From positions 124,001 to 188,000 of the forward strand of contig CAKNFJ010000001.1 in NCBI GenBank assembly GCA_930633495.1: DNA of 64,000 nucleotides, written 5' to 3'. Positions 48,989 through 55,958 of this stretch are shown here, piece by piece; the first letter of the stretch is position 1, and each line of letters begins with the position of its first letter. The DNA comes from Hyphomicrobiales bacterium (GTDB lineage Bacteria; Pseudomonadota; Alphaproteobacteria; Rhizobiales; Beijerinckiaceae). A program made the translations under genes and the position numbers. Under the pieces are notes generated by a model that saw only the letters and a list, made by a program, of their open reading frames with translations, had not been told where the DNA came from and did not search any database.

Positions 48989-49135
48989 TCCCTTCTCCCC
49001 TCGGGGGAGAAGGTGGCTCGGCGAAGCCGAGACGGATGAGGGCAGTGCCTCTCCGAAACAAGAAAGGGCCGCCTGCGCGACCCTTCCCTCATCCGTCTGC
49101 TCCGCAGACACCTTCTCCCCCGAGGGGAGAAGGGA
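48989..49135. repeat. Large palindromic element between SDR and der
   Basis: A 27-base arm at 48989-49015 (starting TCCCTTCTCCCC) is the exact reverse complement of 49109-49135. The inner part has GACGGATGAGGG opposed by CCCTCATCCGTC. Each 27-base arm is itself a small hairpin (CTTCTCCCC/GGGGAGAAG). This form, with flanking GGATGAGGG, is the widespread alphaproteobacterial intergenic repeat type. It separates convergent genes and could end transcripts from both sides. Confidence 0.9.
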
Positions 49136-49151
49136 AGCGCGCTGCGATCCC

Positions 49152-50543
49152 TCAGCCCTTGCGTTCCTTGTCGTAAGGATTCTGGCCGGTGCGGCGATGC
49201 AGGCGGATCGGGGTGCCCGGCAGGTCGAAACCCTCCCGCAAATTGTTCACGAGATAGCGAACATAGGAGACCGGCAGGTGTTCGAGCTGGTTGCCGAAGA
49301 GCGCGAAGGTCGGCGGGCGCGCCTTGGCCTGTGTCATGTAGCGGATCTTGATGCGCCGTCCGGCCACCGCCGGGGGCGGATGGGCCGAGAGCACGCCTTC
49401 CAGCCAGCGGTTGATGCGCGCGGTCGAGACGCGGCGGTTCCAGACCTCATAGGCAGAGAACACCGCCTGCATCAGCCGGTCGATCCCCTCGCCGGCCAAC
49501 CCGGATAGCGGCACGATCGGCACGCCACGGACCTGCGCCAGCAGATGGTTGGCCTTTTCCTTGAGTTCGGCGAGCAGGCCCTGCTTGTCGGCGACGAGGT
49601 CCCATTTGTTGAGGCCGATCACGACGGCCCGCCCCTCGCGCTCGGTCAGGTCGACCAGCGTCAGGTCCTGCTTCTCGAAGGGGATCGTCGCATCGAGCAG
49701 CACGACCACGACCTCGGCGAAGCGGATGGCCCGCAGCGAATCCGCGACGGAAAGCTTCTCCAGCTTCTCCTCGATGCGGGCGCGCTTGCGCATGCCGGCT
49801 GTGTCGAAGAGCTTGACGTTGCGGCCGCGCCACTCCCAGTCGACCGAGATGGTGTCGCGGGTGATGCCGGCCTCGGGGCCGGTCAGCAGGCGCTCCTCGC
49901 CGATCATGCGATTGACCAGCGTCGATTTGCCGGCGTTCGGGCGGCCGATGACGGTGACGCGCAGCGGGCGGTCGGGGTTGTACTCCTCCTCCGCATCCTC
50001 GGCAGCCGGGACGTCCTCCCAGGCGGCCTCCTCGTCGTCCTCGGGCTCGTCCGCGATGTAGAGGGCAAGCGCTTCGAGCAGGTCGGCCGTGCCTTCGCCA
50101 TGCTCGGCTGAGAACGGCACGGGGTCGCCGAGACCGAGCCCATAGGACTCGATGATGCCGTCTGTGCCCTTCTTGCCCTCGGCCTTGTTGGCGAGCAGGA
50201 TCACCGGCTTGCCGGAGCGGCGCACCAGATCGGCGAAAGGCTGGTCCATCGGCGTGATGCCGAGGCGGGCGTCGATCATGAACAGCACGACGTCGGCCTG
50301 GGCGATCGCGGTCTCGGTCTGGGCGCGCATGCGGCCCGCGAGCGAATCCTTGTCGGCCTCCTCGAGGCCGGCCGTGTCTATCACCTTGAAGCGCAGATGG
50401 CCGAGCGTCGCGTCGCCTTCGCGGCGGTCGCGCGTGACACCCGGCCGGTCGTCGACCAGCGCGAGCTTCTTGCCGACGAGCCGGTTGAACAACGTCGACT
50501 TGCCGACATTCGGCCGGCCGATAAGGGCGACGATGGCTGTCAT
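49152..50543 (-). CDS. der: Ribosome-associated GTPase Der (EngA)
   Basis: Der is a double-GTPase required for 50S assembly. It has 463 residues with two G domains. The first P-loop is [14 protein letters not shown] with DRPGVTRDR and DTAGLEE. The second P-loop is [14 protein letters not shown] with [16 protein letters not shown] and NKWDL. A C-terminal KH-like domain ([18 protein letters not shown]) follows. The linker between the G domains is acidic ([20 protein letters not shown]). It is transcribed after the YfgM-like gene. Confidence 0.97.
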   Translation of the reverse strand: MTAIVALIGRPNVGKSTLFNRLVGKKLALVDDRPGVTRDRREGDATLGHLRFKVIDTAGLEEADKDSLAGRMRAQTETAIAQADVVLFMIDARLGITPMDQPFADLVRRSGKPVILLANKAEGKKGTDGIIESYGLGLGDPVPFSAEHGEGTADLLEALALYIADEPEDDEEAAWEDVPAAEDAEEEYNPDRPLRVTVIGRPNAGKSTLVNRMIGEERLLTGPEAGITRDTISVDWEWRGRNVKLFDTAGMRKRARIEEKLEKLSVADSLRAIRFAEVVVVLLDATIPFEKQDLTLVDLTEREGRAVVIGLNKWDLVADKQGLLAELKEKANHLLAQVRGVPIVPLSGLAGEGIDRLMQAVFSAYEVWNRRVSTARINRWLEGVLSAHPPPAVAGRRIKIRYMTQAKARPPTFALFGNQLEHLPVSYVRYLVNNLREGFDLPGTPIRLHRRTGQNPYDKERKG

Positions 50544-50624
50544 CAGACTTCACATTCCATCGTCACTCCACCCAACCGCAAGACTGGAACGGAGTGACGG
50601 AAGCGTTGGGAGCCGGGCTCCGGT

Positions 50625-51287
50625 TCAGTTCTTCACCGTGACGGGCCCGCCGCGGACGAGGGCGAGATACAGTTCGACGCGCTGGCGCAGGGCCTGCGGC
50701 GCCTGCGGGTCGGTGATCGCGGCGTCGAACCAGCGGCCGGCCTCGTCGAACTGATTGGCCTTGAGCGCGGCGATGCCGAGGAACTCGCGGGCCGAGTGGC
50801 GCCAGACACCCTGCGGGCTGGCCAGCGGCTCAAGGGTCGTCTTGACCTCGGCAAAGGGCGAGAGATCGACGCGCAGGATGCCCGCACGCAGCCTGGCGAG
50901 ATCACGGTAGGTCGCATCCAGCGTGGCGTCGCCCGCAAGCGCCTCGAAGGCGGCGATCCCGGCAGCGGCATCGCCCTTGGCGGTCTCGGCGGCAAGGCGG
51001 AAGCGCGCGATCAGGCGGTAGCCGGCAGGCGCGCTGCCGGCAAGTTCCTTGAGGATCGCCTCGGCCTGCTTGCCGTCACCGTCGCGAGACGACTTCAGCG
51101 CCGCTTCGAAGCGCGCGCCGACGGCCTGCGAGGCCTGGTTCTCGCGATGCAGCCAGAACTGCCAGCCCGCGACGGCGAGCACGGCGAGCACGGCAAGGCT
51201 GGTGACGACCCAGCCATATTTCTTCCAGAGCTCCGCCGCCTTGTCGCGCCGGACTTCCTCATCGATCTCGCGAAAAATATCGGCCAT
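50625..51287 (-). CDS. YfgM-like membrane-anchored TPR protein
   Basis: The 220-residue protein has a short cytoplasmic start (MADIFREIDEEVRRDKAAEL), one membrane helix (VVTSLAVLAVLAVAGWQFWL), and a periplasmic helical-repeat region that fits the TPR_21/DUF2133 family. YfgM in E. coli is an accessory of the SecYEG translocon and hands proteins to periplasmic chaperones. It precedes der, as in related genomes; the BamB propeller gene often found between them is absent. Confidence 0.85.
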   Translation of the reverse strand: MADIFREIDEEVRRDKAAELWKKYGWVVTSLAVLAVLAVAGWQFWLHRENQASQAVGARFEAALKSSRDGDGKQAEAILKELAGSAPAGYRLIARFRLAAETAKGDAAAGIAAFEALAGDATLDATYRDLARLRAGILRVDLSPFAEVKTTLEPLASPQGVWRHSAREFLGIAALKANQFDEAGRWFDAAITDPQAPQALRQRVELYLALVRGGPVTVKN

Positions 51288-51326
51288 TTGCTTGTCTAAA
51301 TCCCTGTTGGGAGCCCGGTAGCATTT

Positions 51327-51446
51327 TCAGGCCGGGAAGGCGAGCCGGAACAGTCCACCGTCCTTGCAAGAAGCGCCAGCAACGAAGCGCTCCGGTGGCG
51401 GCAGAACTCCACGCCCCTGGATCGCTTCGCTACGCCCGCAATGACG
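51327..51446. repeat. Repeat-like element overlapping the 3' end of queA
   Basis: On the minus strand it begins CGTCATTGCGGGCGTAGCGA (51446 downwards), then GATCCAGGGGCGTGGAG. The TCATTGCG...GCGAAGCGATCCA pattern is one I know as a dispersed alphaproteobacterial repeat. No second copy is in this window, so the assignment rests on recognition. Its first 17 bases lie inside queA, including the stop codon. The far boundary is approximate. Confidence 0.5.
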
Positions 51447-52545
51447 ATGGGGCGGGCGGCACGGGGGCCCGGAAGAGCAGGCTGCCGTCGCCATAGGAAT
51501 AGAACCGGTATTTCTCTGCGATCGCATGGGCATAGGCCCGTTTCATCATGTCGAGCCCGCAGAAGGCGGAGACGAGCATGAACAGCGTCGAGCGCGGCAG
51601 ATGGAAATTCGTCATCAGCATGTCGACGGCCCGGAAGCGATAGCCGGGCGTGATGAAGATCGCGGTGTCGCCCGAGAAGGGGCGGATGGTGCCGTCCTCG
51701 GCCGCGGCACTCTCGATCAGGCGCAGCGAGGTGGTGCCGACGCAGACGATCCGCCCGCCCTTCGCCCTGACGGCGTTGAGAGCGGCTGCCGTCCCGGCAG
51801 ACACCGTACCCCATTCGGCATGCATGCGATGCTCGTCGGTATCGTCGGCCTTCACCGGCAGGAAGGTGCCGGCGCCGACATGCAACGTGACGAAATGGCG
51901 CGAGACGCCGCGCGTATCCAACGCCGCCAAGAGCTCCGGCGTGAAATGCAGGCCTGCGGTCGGCGCGGCGACGGCGCCGTCATGCTGGGCGAAATTCGTC
52001 TGGTAGTCGGTCGCGTCGGCGCTGTCGGTCGGGCGCTTGCCGGCGATATAGGGCGGCAGCGGCAATTCGCCGAGACGCGCGATCGCCTCGTCGAGATAGG
52101 CGCTGGTCAGGCTGAAGCGCAGCTCGACCTCGCCGCCCTCGCCCTTCGCGACGACCTCCGCCTGCAGACGGCCGAGCTCGCAGGCGTTGCTGGCGCCCTC
52201 CGAATCGAAGACCACGGTCTCGCCCAGCGCCAGCTTCTTGGCGGGCCGGGCGAAGGCGAGCCAGCGATCATCGCTCTCGCGCTTGTGCAGCATGATCTCG
52301 ATGCGGGCCGAATCCGCGCCGCGATAGCGCCGCCCGCGCAAGCGGGACGGAATGACGCGCGTGTCGTTGAGAACGAGCGCATCGCCGGGCTGGAGCAGCG
52401 AGACGAGGTCGCGGATGCCGCGATCCTCCAGCGCCTCGGGAGCGTCGGGGCGCACGACGAGCAACCGCGCCGCATCGCGCGGACTGACGGGCCTCAGCGC
52501 AATCCGCTCTTCCGGCAGATCAAAATCGAAGAGACCGACATCCAC
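51430..52545 (-). CDS. queA: S-adenosylmethionine:tRNA ribosyltransferase-isomerase
   Basis: QueA adds the epoxycyclopentanediol of epoxyqueuosine to the tRNA wobble base. Its 371 residues show [59 protein letters not shown] and [16 protein letters not shown]. It starts with GTG at 52545. The last residues (PSSLRA) and the TAG are encoded by the start of the repeat-like element, so the C-terminus differs from what the ancestral gene would have had. tgt, its usual neighbour, is not next to it here. Confidence 0.96.
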   Translation of the reverse strand: MDVGLFDFDLPEERIALRPVSPRDAARLLVVRPDAPEALEDRGIRDLVSLLQPGDALVLNDTRVIPSRLRGRRYRGADSARIEIMLHKRESDDRWLAFARPAKKLALGETVVFDSEGASNACELGRLQAEVVAKGEGGEVELRFSLTSAYLDEAIARLGELPLPPYIAGKRPTDSADATDYQTNFAQHDGAVAAPTAGLHFTPELLAALDTRGVSRHFVTLHVGAGTFLPVKADDTDEHRMHAEWGTVSAGTAAALNAVRAKGGRIVCVGTTSLRLIESAAAEDGTIRPFSGDTAIFITPGYRFRAVDMLMTNFHLPRSTLFMLVSAFCGLDMMKRAYAHAIAEKYRFYSYGDGSLLFRAPVPPAPSSLRA

Positions 52546-52574
52546 GGCCGGAGCACCCTTCCTGCTAAACAGAA

Positions 52575-52631
52575 ACGAGCCCCCATTCCGTCAGTCACGA
52601 GCTGCGCTCGCTCCCCGGAATGAGGGCTCGT
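52575..52631. repeat. Hairpin element between ppiB and queA
   Basis: ACGAGCCCCCATTCCG (52575-52590) opposes CGGAATGAGGGCTCGT (52616-52631) with one mismatch, and a small inner stem GAGC/GCTC. It carries the CATTCCG...CGGAATG core of the family A and B elements. It lies just past the ppiB stop and upstream of queA, so it may lower read-through between them. Confidence 0.65.
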
Positions 52632-52647
52632 CTCAAAGAACCAGAGA

Positions 52648-53118
52648 TCAGGCCGCGTCGGCCATGACCTTCATCGAGACGATCGAGTCGGGATCGCGCA
52701 CCGGCTCGCCGCGCTTGATCTTGTCGACGTTGTCCATGCCTTCCACGACCTCGCCCCAGACCGTGTACTGCTTGTCGAGGAAGCGGGCATCGTCGAACAC
52801 GATGAAGAACTGGCTGTTGGCCGAGTTCGGATTCTGGGCGCGGGCCATCGAGCAGATGCCGCGGACATGCGGCTCGGCGTTGAACTCCTGCTTCAGATCC
52901 GGATAGCTCGAGCCGCCGGTGCCGGTGCCATGCGGGCAGCCGACCTGGGCCATGAAGCCATCGATGACGCGGTGGAAGACGATGCCGTCATAGAAACCCT
53001 CGCGGGCGAGCAGCTTGATGCGCTCGACATGGCCGGGGGCGAGGTCGGGGCGCAGCTTGATGACCACGCGGCCCTTGGTGGTTTCCATCACGATGGTGTT
53101 TTCGGGATCGAGCGACAT
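52648..53118 (-). CDS. ppiB: Cytoplasmic peptidyl-prolyl cis-trans isomerase (cyclophilin)
   Basis: This is a single-domain cyclophilin of 156 residues with no signal peptide. Active-site text is complete: FYDGIVFHRVIDGFMAQVG (catalytic Arg in FHRV), SMARAQNPNSANSQFFIVF and YTVWGEVVEGMDNVDKI. The ATG overlaps the stop of the upstream secreted-protein gene (TAATG). Together with the exported paralogue at 53.8-54.3 kb it forms the ppiA-ppiB pair typical of the order. Confidence 0.95.
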   Translation of the reverse strand: MSLDPENTIVMETTKGRVVIKLRPDLAPGHVERIKLLAREGFYDGIVFHRVIDGFMAQVGCPHGTGTGGSSYPDLKQEFNAEPHVRGICSMARAQNPNSANSQFFIVFDDARFLDKQYTVWGEVVEGMDNVDKIKRGEPVRDPDSIVSMKVMADAA

Positions 53119-53768
53119 TAGCTCTGCCTTTCGTTAGGCGGCACGCGGCCGTGGAACCTTATGATGAAGGGTCGCCCCGCGATACTCGCTCCGAGGCCCT
53201 TCGACAACCTCATCGGCGTGCAGGAGTGGATCGCGGCGACGGCGGATTCGCTGAAGCGCCGCTGGAACTCGGGGTCACCGCGCCGCGTCTCCCAGGTCAC
53301 GCGCGGCTGGCCGAACAGGCTGCCGTCGCGGCGCAGACTGAAGCGAAGAGAGACCATCGCGCCCGTCAGATCGCCGGGCAGTGGCGGCGGATTCCAGCAA
53401 CGCCGCAGGGCGGGTGCGATATCGGCCAGCTTGTCGAGGGTCTCGCCCTCTTCCTGTGGCGTTTCCGGCGAGACCGAACCGATCAGGCCGATCTCGCCAT
53501 TGCGGCGCATCAGGCTCTGTGGGGCGATCCGGCGCTGCTGCATGCCCGGAATATCGTTGTCGCCACCGAAGGGGCCGCCGATTCCGGGATTGTATCGCTG
53601 GCCGCTCTGCGGCGGCAGGATCGGGTTCTGCGAGCCGGATGGCGGGGGCAGAACGGGATTCTGCGAGCCCGAGGCCGGGGGCAGGCCGATATCGCGCGTG
53701 TCCTGCGCAAGGGCCGCGCCGCCCAAAGCGAGGCCGGTAAGAGCGCCGATGAGGGCCGTCCACAGCAT
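53118..53768 (-). CDS. Secreted proline-rich protein with TonB/TolA-C-like domain
   Basis: The 216-residue product has a signal peptide (TALIGALTGLALGGAALAQ), then a low-complexity stretch (residues about 29-61) with repeats of the form LPPxSGSQNPxL, and a C-terminal domain with RRCWNPPPL, MVSLRFSLRRDGSLFGQPRV and SAVAAIHSCTPM. That pattern resembles the periplasmic C-domain of TolA/TonB-type proteins, with two cysteines placed to form a disulfide. The ATG at 53768 follows GGGAGG; an in-frame ATG at 53792 is the alternative. It sits between two cyclophilins and its stop overlaps ppiB. Exact function unknown. Confidence 0.75.
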   Translation of the reverse strand: MLWTALIGALTGLALGGAALAQDTRDIGLPPASGSQNPVLPPPSGSQNPILPPQSGQRYNPGIGGPFGGDNDIPGMQQRRIAPQSLMRRNGEIGLIGSVSPETPQEEGETLDKLADIAPALRRCWNPPPLPGDLTGAMVSLRFSLRRDGSLFGQPRVTWETRRGDPEFQRRFSESAVAAIHSCTPMRLSKGLGASIAGRPFIIRFHGRVPPNERQS

Positions 53769-53793
53769 GGTTCCGGCCCTCCCCGGCTTCATC

Positions 53794-54345
53794 TCACTTG
53801 GCGTCCGACGCCATCCGCATGCGGACGATCTTGTCGGGGCTGCTCACCTGGCCGTTATTGGCGCTGGAGCCCTTCTTGATCTTGCGCACGGTGTCCATGC
53901 CAGAAACGACCTCGCCGAACAGCGTGTACTGGCCGGTCAGCGAGCCGCAGCCCTCGAAGCAGATGAAGAACTGCGAATTCGCCGAATCCGGCGACTGCGA
54001 ACGCGCCATGCCGACCGAGCCGACCTTGTAGGGCGTCTGGGAGAATTCGGCGGGCAGGTTCGGCAGGTCGGACTTGCCGGTGCCGGTGCCGGTCGGATCG
54101 CCGGTCTGGGCCATGAAGCCGTCGATGACGCGATGGAAGACGATGCCGTCATAGAAGCCGCGCTTCACCAGGGTCTTGATCTGGGCGACATGCTTCGGTG
54201 CGAGATCGGGCCGCAGGCGGATCGTGACCGGGCCGTCCTTGGTCTCCAGGATGACCGTGTTCTCGGGATCGGGCTTGGGGCTCTGGGCCTGGGCGAAACC
54301 GAGCGAGGCGACGACGGCAAGGGCGGCGAGCGAGCTGCGCAGCAT
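53794..54345 (-). CDS. ppiA: Exported peptidyl-prolyl cis-trans isomerase (cyclophilin)
   Basis: This is a cyclophilin of 183 residues with a signal peptide (MLRSSLAALAVVASLGFAQAQ) directing it to the periplasm. The catalytic FYDGIVFHRVIDGFMAQTG and SMARSQSPDSANSQFFICF-type segments are intact (here VGMARSQSPDSANSQFF). The ATG at 54345 is preferred because GGAG lies 6 bases upstream; earlier in-frame starts at 54351 and 54357 are possible. It is followed by the proline-rich secreted protein after 25 bases. Confidence 0.93.
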   Translation of the reverse strand: MLRSSLAALAVVASLGFAQAQSPKPDPENTVILETKDGPVTIRLRPDLAPKHVAQIKTLVKRGFYDGIVFHRVIDGFMAQTGDPTGTGTGKSDLPNLPAEFSQTPYKVGSVGMARSQSPDSANSQFFICFEGCGSLTGQYTLFGEVVSGMDTVRKIKKGSSANNGQVSSPDKIVRMRMASDAK

Positions 54346-54443
54346 GAACATCTCCATGGCCGCCAGCGAGCCCGGCGGATGGCCGTCGATAGCGATATCC
54401 TTTGGCTGGAACAAGGCACCCGCCCGCGCGAGAACGGCCTTTG

Positions 54444-54462
54444 TTGCACTGCACAAGTGCAA
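54444..54462. promoter_or_regulatory. Perfect 7-bp inverted repeat upstream of ppiA
   Basis: TTGCACT (54444-54450) and AGTGCAA (54456-54462) are exact reverse complements with a 5-base spacer, an operator-like geometry. It is about 100 bases upstream of ppiA and about 85 bases upstream of the candidate small RNA, so it could control either. Confidence 0.4.
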
Positions 54463-54544
54463 TGGAGATTAAATCTGCAAAAAGTTCAGGCTTCGCGTGC
54501 CTAAACTGATGACAGAGCCGTCACAATCAGCTAAGCCATCCCCC

Positions 54545-54698
54545 GCTGGGAGCGCTTTGTCAGCAAAGCGCTGCGGACCAGGTCTTGGGAGGACAAACGC
54601 CCGCCTAGTATCCGAGTCGCGCGCAGCCAGACGCGTGCCGATACTGCGGTAAAAAAACAGACTGCCAAAGGCAAGGCATCGGCCTTGCCTTTTTTCTT
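54545..54698 (+). ncRNA. Candidate small non-coding RNA
   Basis: On the plus strand, where no coding gene exists, three stem-loops follow one another. The first is AGCGCTTTG/CAAAGCGCT with a 4-base loop (54551-54572, perfect). The second is CCGC plus AGTATC pairing with GATACT plus GCGG (54601-54649), with an inner CGCG/CGCG stem. The third is AAGGCAAGGC/GCCTTGCCTT with loop ATCG, followed by a T tract (54668-54698). The last is a textbook intrinsic terminator, which needs a transcript to end. The 5' end is not known and no strong promoter is seen. I could not match it to 6S, SRP, tmRNA or RNase P RNA. Confidence 0.5.
54668..54698 (+). terminator. Rho-independent terminator of the candidate RNA
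   Basis: A perfect 10-bp stem (54668-54677 with 54682-54691) and a 4-base loop are followed by a T-rich tail through 54698. It is also positioned to end DUF1467 transcripts from the other side, but on the minus strand the tail after the stem is only TTTGG, so the plus orientation is the better one. Confidence 0.8.
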
Positions 54699-54752
54699 GG
54701 GCGGTATCCAGTTCGAACAAGCGGCCGTTGATGCCAGCCGAGACCTTCGGCC

Positions 54753-54983
54753 TCAGATGTCGTAGGTCACCCAGACATACCAGACGCCGGCAAAGATCAC
54801 CGCCGCGATCACGGAGGTGATCGCGGCCTTCTTCACCAGCCCTGGCAGGATCGGGGCGCCCGGTTCCGTCCCTTCGACCACATCACCGACCTCATGCTGG
54901 CTGTGGATGCCAAAGGGCAGCACGGCGAAGAGAGTAATCCACCAGATCACGAAATAGAGCGCGAGCCCGCCGACGATGTTCAC
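54753..54983 (-). CDS. DUF1467 family membrane protein
   Basis: The 76-residue protein has two membrane helices: GGLALYFVIWWITLFAVLPFG at the start and AITSVIAAVIFAGVWYVWV at the end, joined by a short loop ending in LPGLVKKA. Size and layout match the DUF1467 family, normally found between mce and proS in this order. Here it follows RidA and is followed by the RNA region and ppiA. Function unknown. Confidence 0.88.
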   Translation of the reverse strand: MNIVGGLALYFVIWWITLFAVLPFGIHSQHEVGDVVEGTEPGAPILPGLVKKAAITSVIAAVIFAGVWYVWVTYDI

Positions 54984-55381
54984 GCGCCACCCCCGGCCAG
55001 CGCGATGCAGGAAAAGGCGACGCGCGCCTCGGTCGGCACGCCGAAGCGTGCGGTGTGACGGGCGGGCAGTCCCTTCGGGAAATGCTTCACATATTCGGCG
55101 TTGCAGGCGGCGTAGTCGGCGGGATCGGTGATCAGCATCGTCATCTGGACGACGCGGTCGAGCCCGCTGCCGGCCTCGGCCAGAATCTCGGCGATGCGGG
55201 CCAGCGCATTGCGCACCTCCTCGGCCGGCGTGTCGCCGCGATGGATGCCGCGCGCGGGATCATGTGGCGCCGAATGTCCGGAAACGAAGACCATCCCGCC
55301 GGCGACGGTCGCCGCACTGAAGGGGCGCGGCGAACCCGGCTCGGGCTCGCCGAGGAAGGCGATGTCGGCCATGTTGGTCAC
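54980..55381 (-). CDS. RidA/YjgF family enamine/imine deaminase
   Basis: The 133-residue RidA-fold protein has VFVSGHSAPHDPARG, EVRNALARIAEILAEAGSGLDRVV and a C-terminal segment ARVAFSCIALAG. The usual catalytic-arginine strand reads LPARHTARFGVPTEARVAF, with the Arg present. Such proteins hydrolyse reactive enamines made by PLP enzymes. The GTG at 55381 overlaps the mce stop and is preceded by GGAG; the ATG at 55372 is the alternative. It is an addition to the more usual mce-DUF1467 pair. Confidence 0.85.
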   Translation of the reverse strand: MTNMADIAFLGEPEPGSPRPFSAATVAGGMVFVSGHSAPHDPARGIHRGDTPAEEVRNALARIAEILAEAGSGLDRVVQMTMLITDPADYAACNAEYVKHFPKGLPARHTARFGVPTEARVAFSCIALAGGGA

Positions 55382-55782
55382 GCCTGCTCCAGCTCGACCA
55401 GCGTGCCGAGGAAATCCTTGGGGTGCAGGAACAGCACCGGCTTGCCATGGGCGCCGATGCGCGGCTCGCCCGAGCCCAGCACGCGGGCACCCTGCTCCTT
55501 CAGCCGGTCGCGGGCGGCCAGGATGTCGTCGACCTCGTAGCAGATATGGTGGATGCCGCCGTCGGCGTTGCGCTCGAGGAACTTCGCGATCGGCGAGTCG
55601 GCGCCGAGCGGCTCCAAGAGCTCGATCTTGGTGTTCGGCAGTTCGACGAAGACGACGGTGACGCCGTGGTCCGGCTCGGGCTGCGGCTGCGAGACGCGGG
55701 CGCCCAATGTGTCGCGATAAAGCGCCGTCGAGGCCGCGAGATCCTTCACGGCGATGGCGACATGGTTGAGGCGTCCGATCAT
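55378..55782 (-). CDS. mce: Methylmalonyl-CoA epimerase
   Basis: The 134-residue VOC-fold enzyme interconverts (S)- and (R)-methylmalonyl-CoA in propionate metabolism. The sequence IGRLNHVAIAVKDLAASTALYR with the metal His, then NADGGIHHICYEVDDILAA, and LFLHPKDFLGTLVELEQ with the metal Glu, is characteristic. Its place after birA and rnj is the order's usual one. The ATG at 55782 is preferred to the upstream GTG at 55800. Confidence 0.93.
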   Translation of the reverse strand: MIGRLNHVAIAVKDLAASTALYRDTLGARVSQPQPEPDHGVTVVFVELPNTKIELLEPLGADSPIAKFLERNADGGIHHICYEVDDILAARDRLKEQGARVLGSGEPRIGAHGKPVLFLHPKDFLGTLVELEQA

Positions 55783-55823
55783 GTCATTTTTCCCGATCAC
55801 ATCCGTTCAACTCGGAAACACCG

Positions 55824-55932
55824 CGTCATCCCGGACAAGCGGCACAGCCGCGCCGATCCGGGATCCATCGAAGGGCATCGCCCCGCCTTATGATGGATTC
55901 CGGATCTCCGCTTCGCTGCGTCCGGAATGACG
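55824..55932. repeat. Palindromic element, family A copy 2
   Basis: CGTCATCCCGG (55824-55834) opposes CCGGAATGACG (55922-55932) with one mismatch. The inner CCGGGATCCATC opposes GATGGATTCCGG. Sequence and spacing follow the copy at 19199-19303 closely, including CGGACAAGC near the left end. It lies between rnj and mce. Confidence 0.85.
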
Positions 55933-55958
55933 GCGCGTGGCTCATAAGGGATTGCACC

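Larger units (their letters stand above)
54346..54752. other. 407-base gap between DUF1467 and ppiA
   Basis: No protein-coding gene is convincing here. The gap holds a TTGCACT/AGTGCAA inverted repeat (54444-54462), three hairpins and a strong plus-strand terminator (54545-54698). It is one junction of the proposed block rearrangement. The ppiA promoter must lie in the left third. Confidence 0.6.

Noticed and set aside
54469..54720. A minus-strand frame of 83 codons across the candidate RNA
   Set aside because: No ribosome binding site or hydrophobic or domain pattern, and it runs through the terminator hairpin. The RNA reading explains the structure better.
54709..54720. The string AGTTCGAAC, which resembles a tRNA T-loop
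   Set aside because: No acceptor, D or anticodon arms can be drawn around it.
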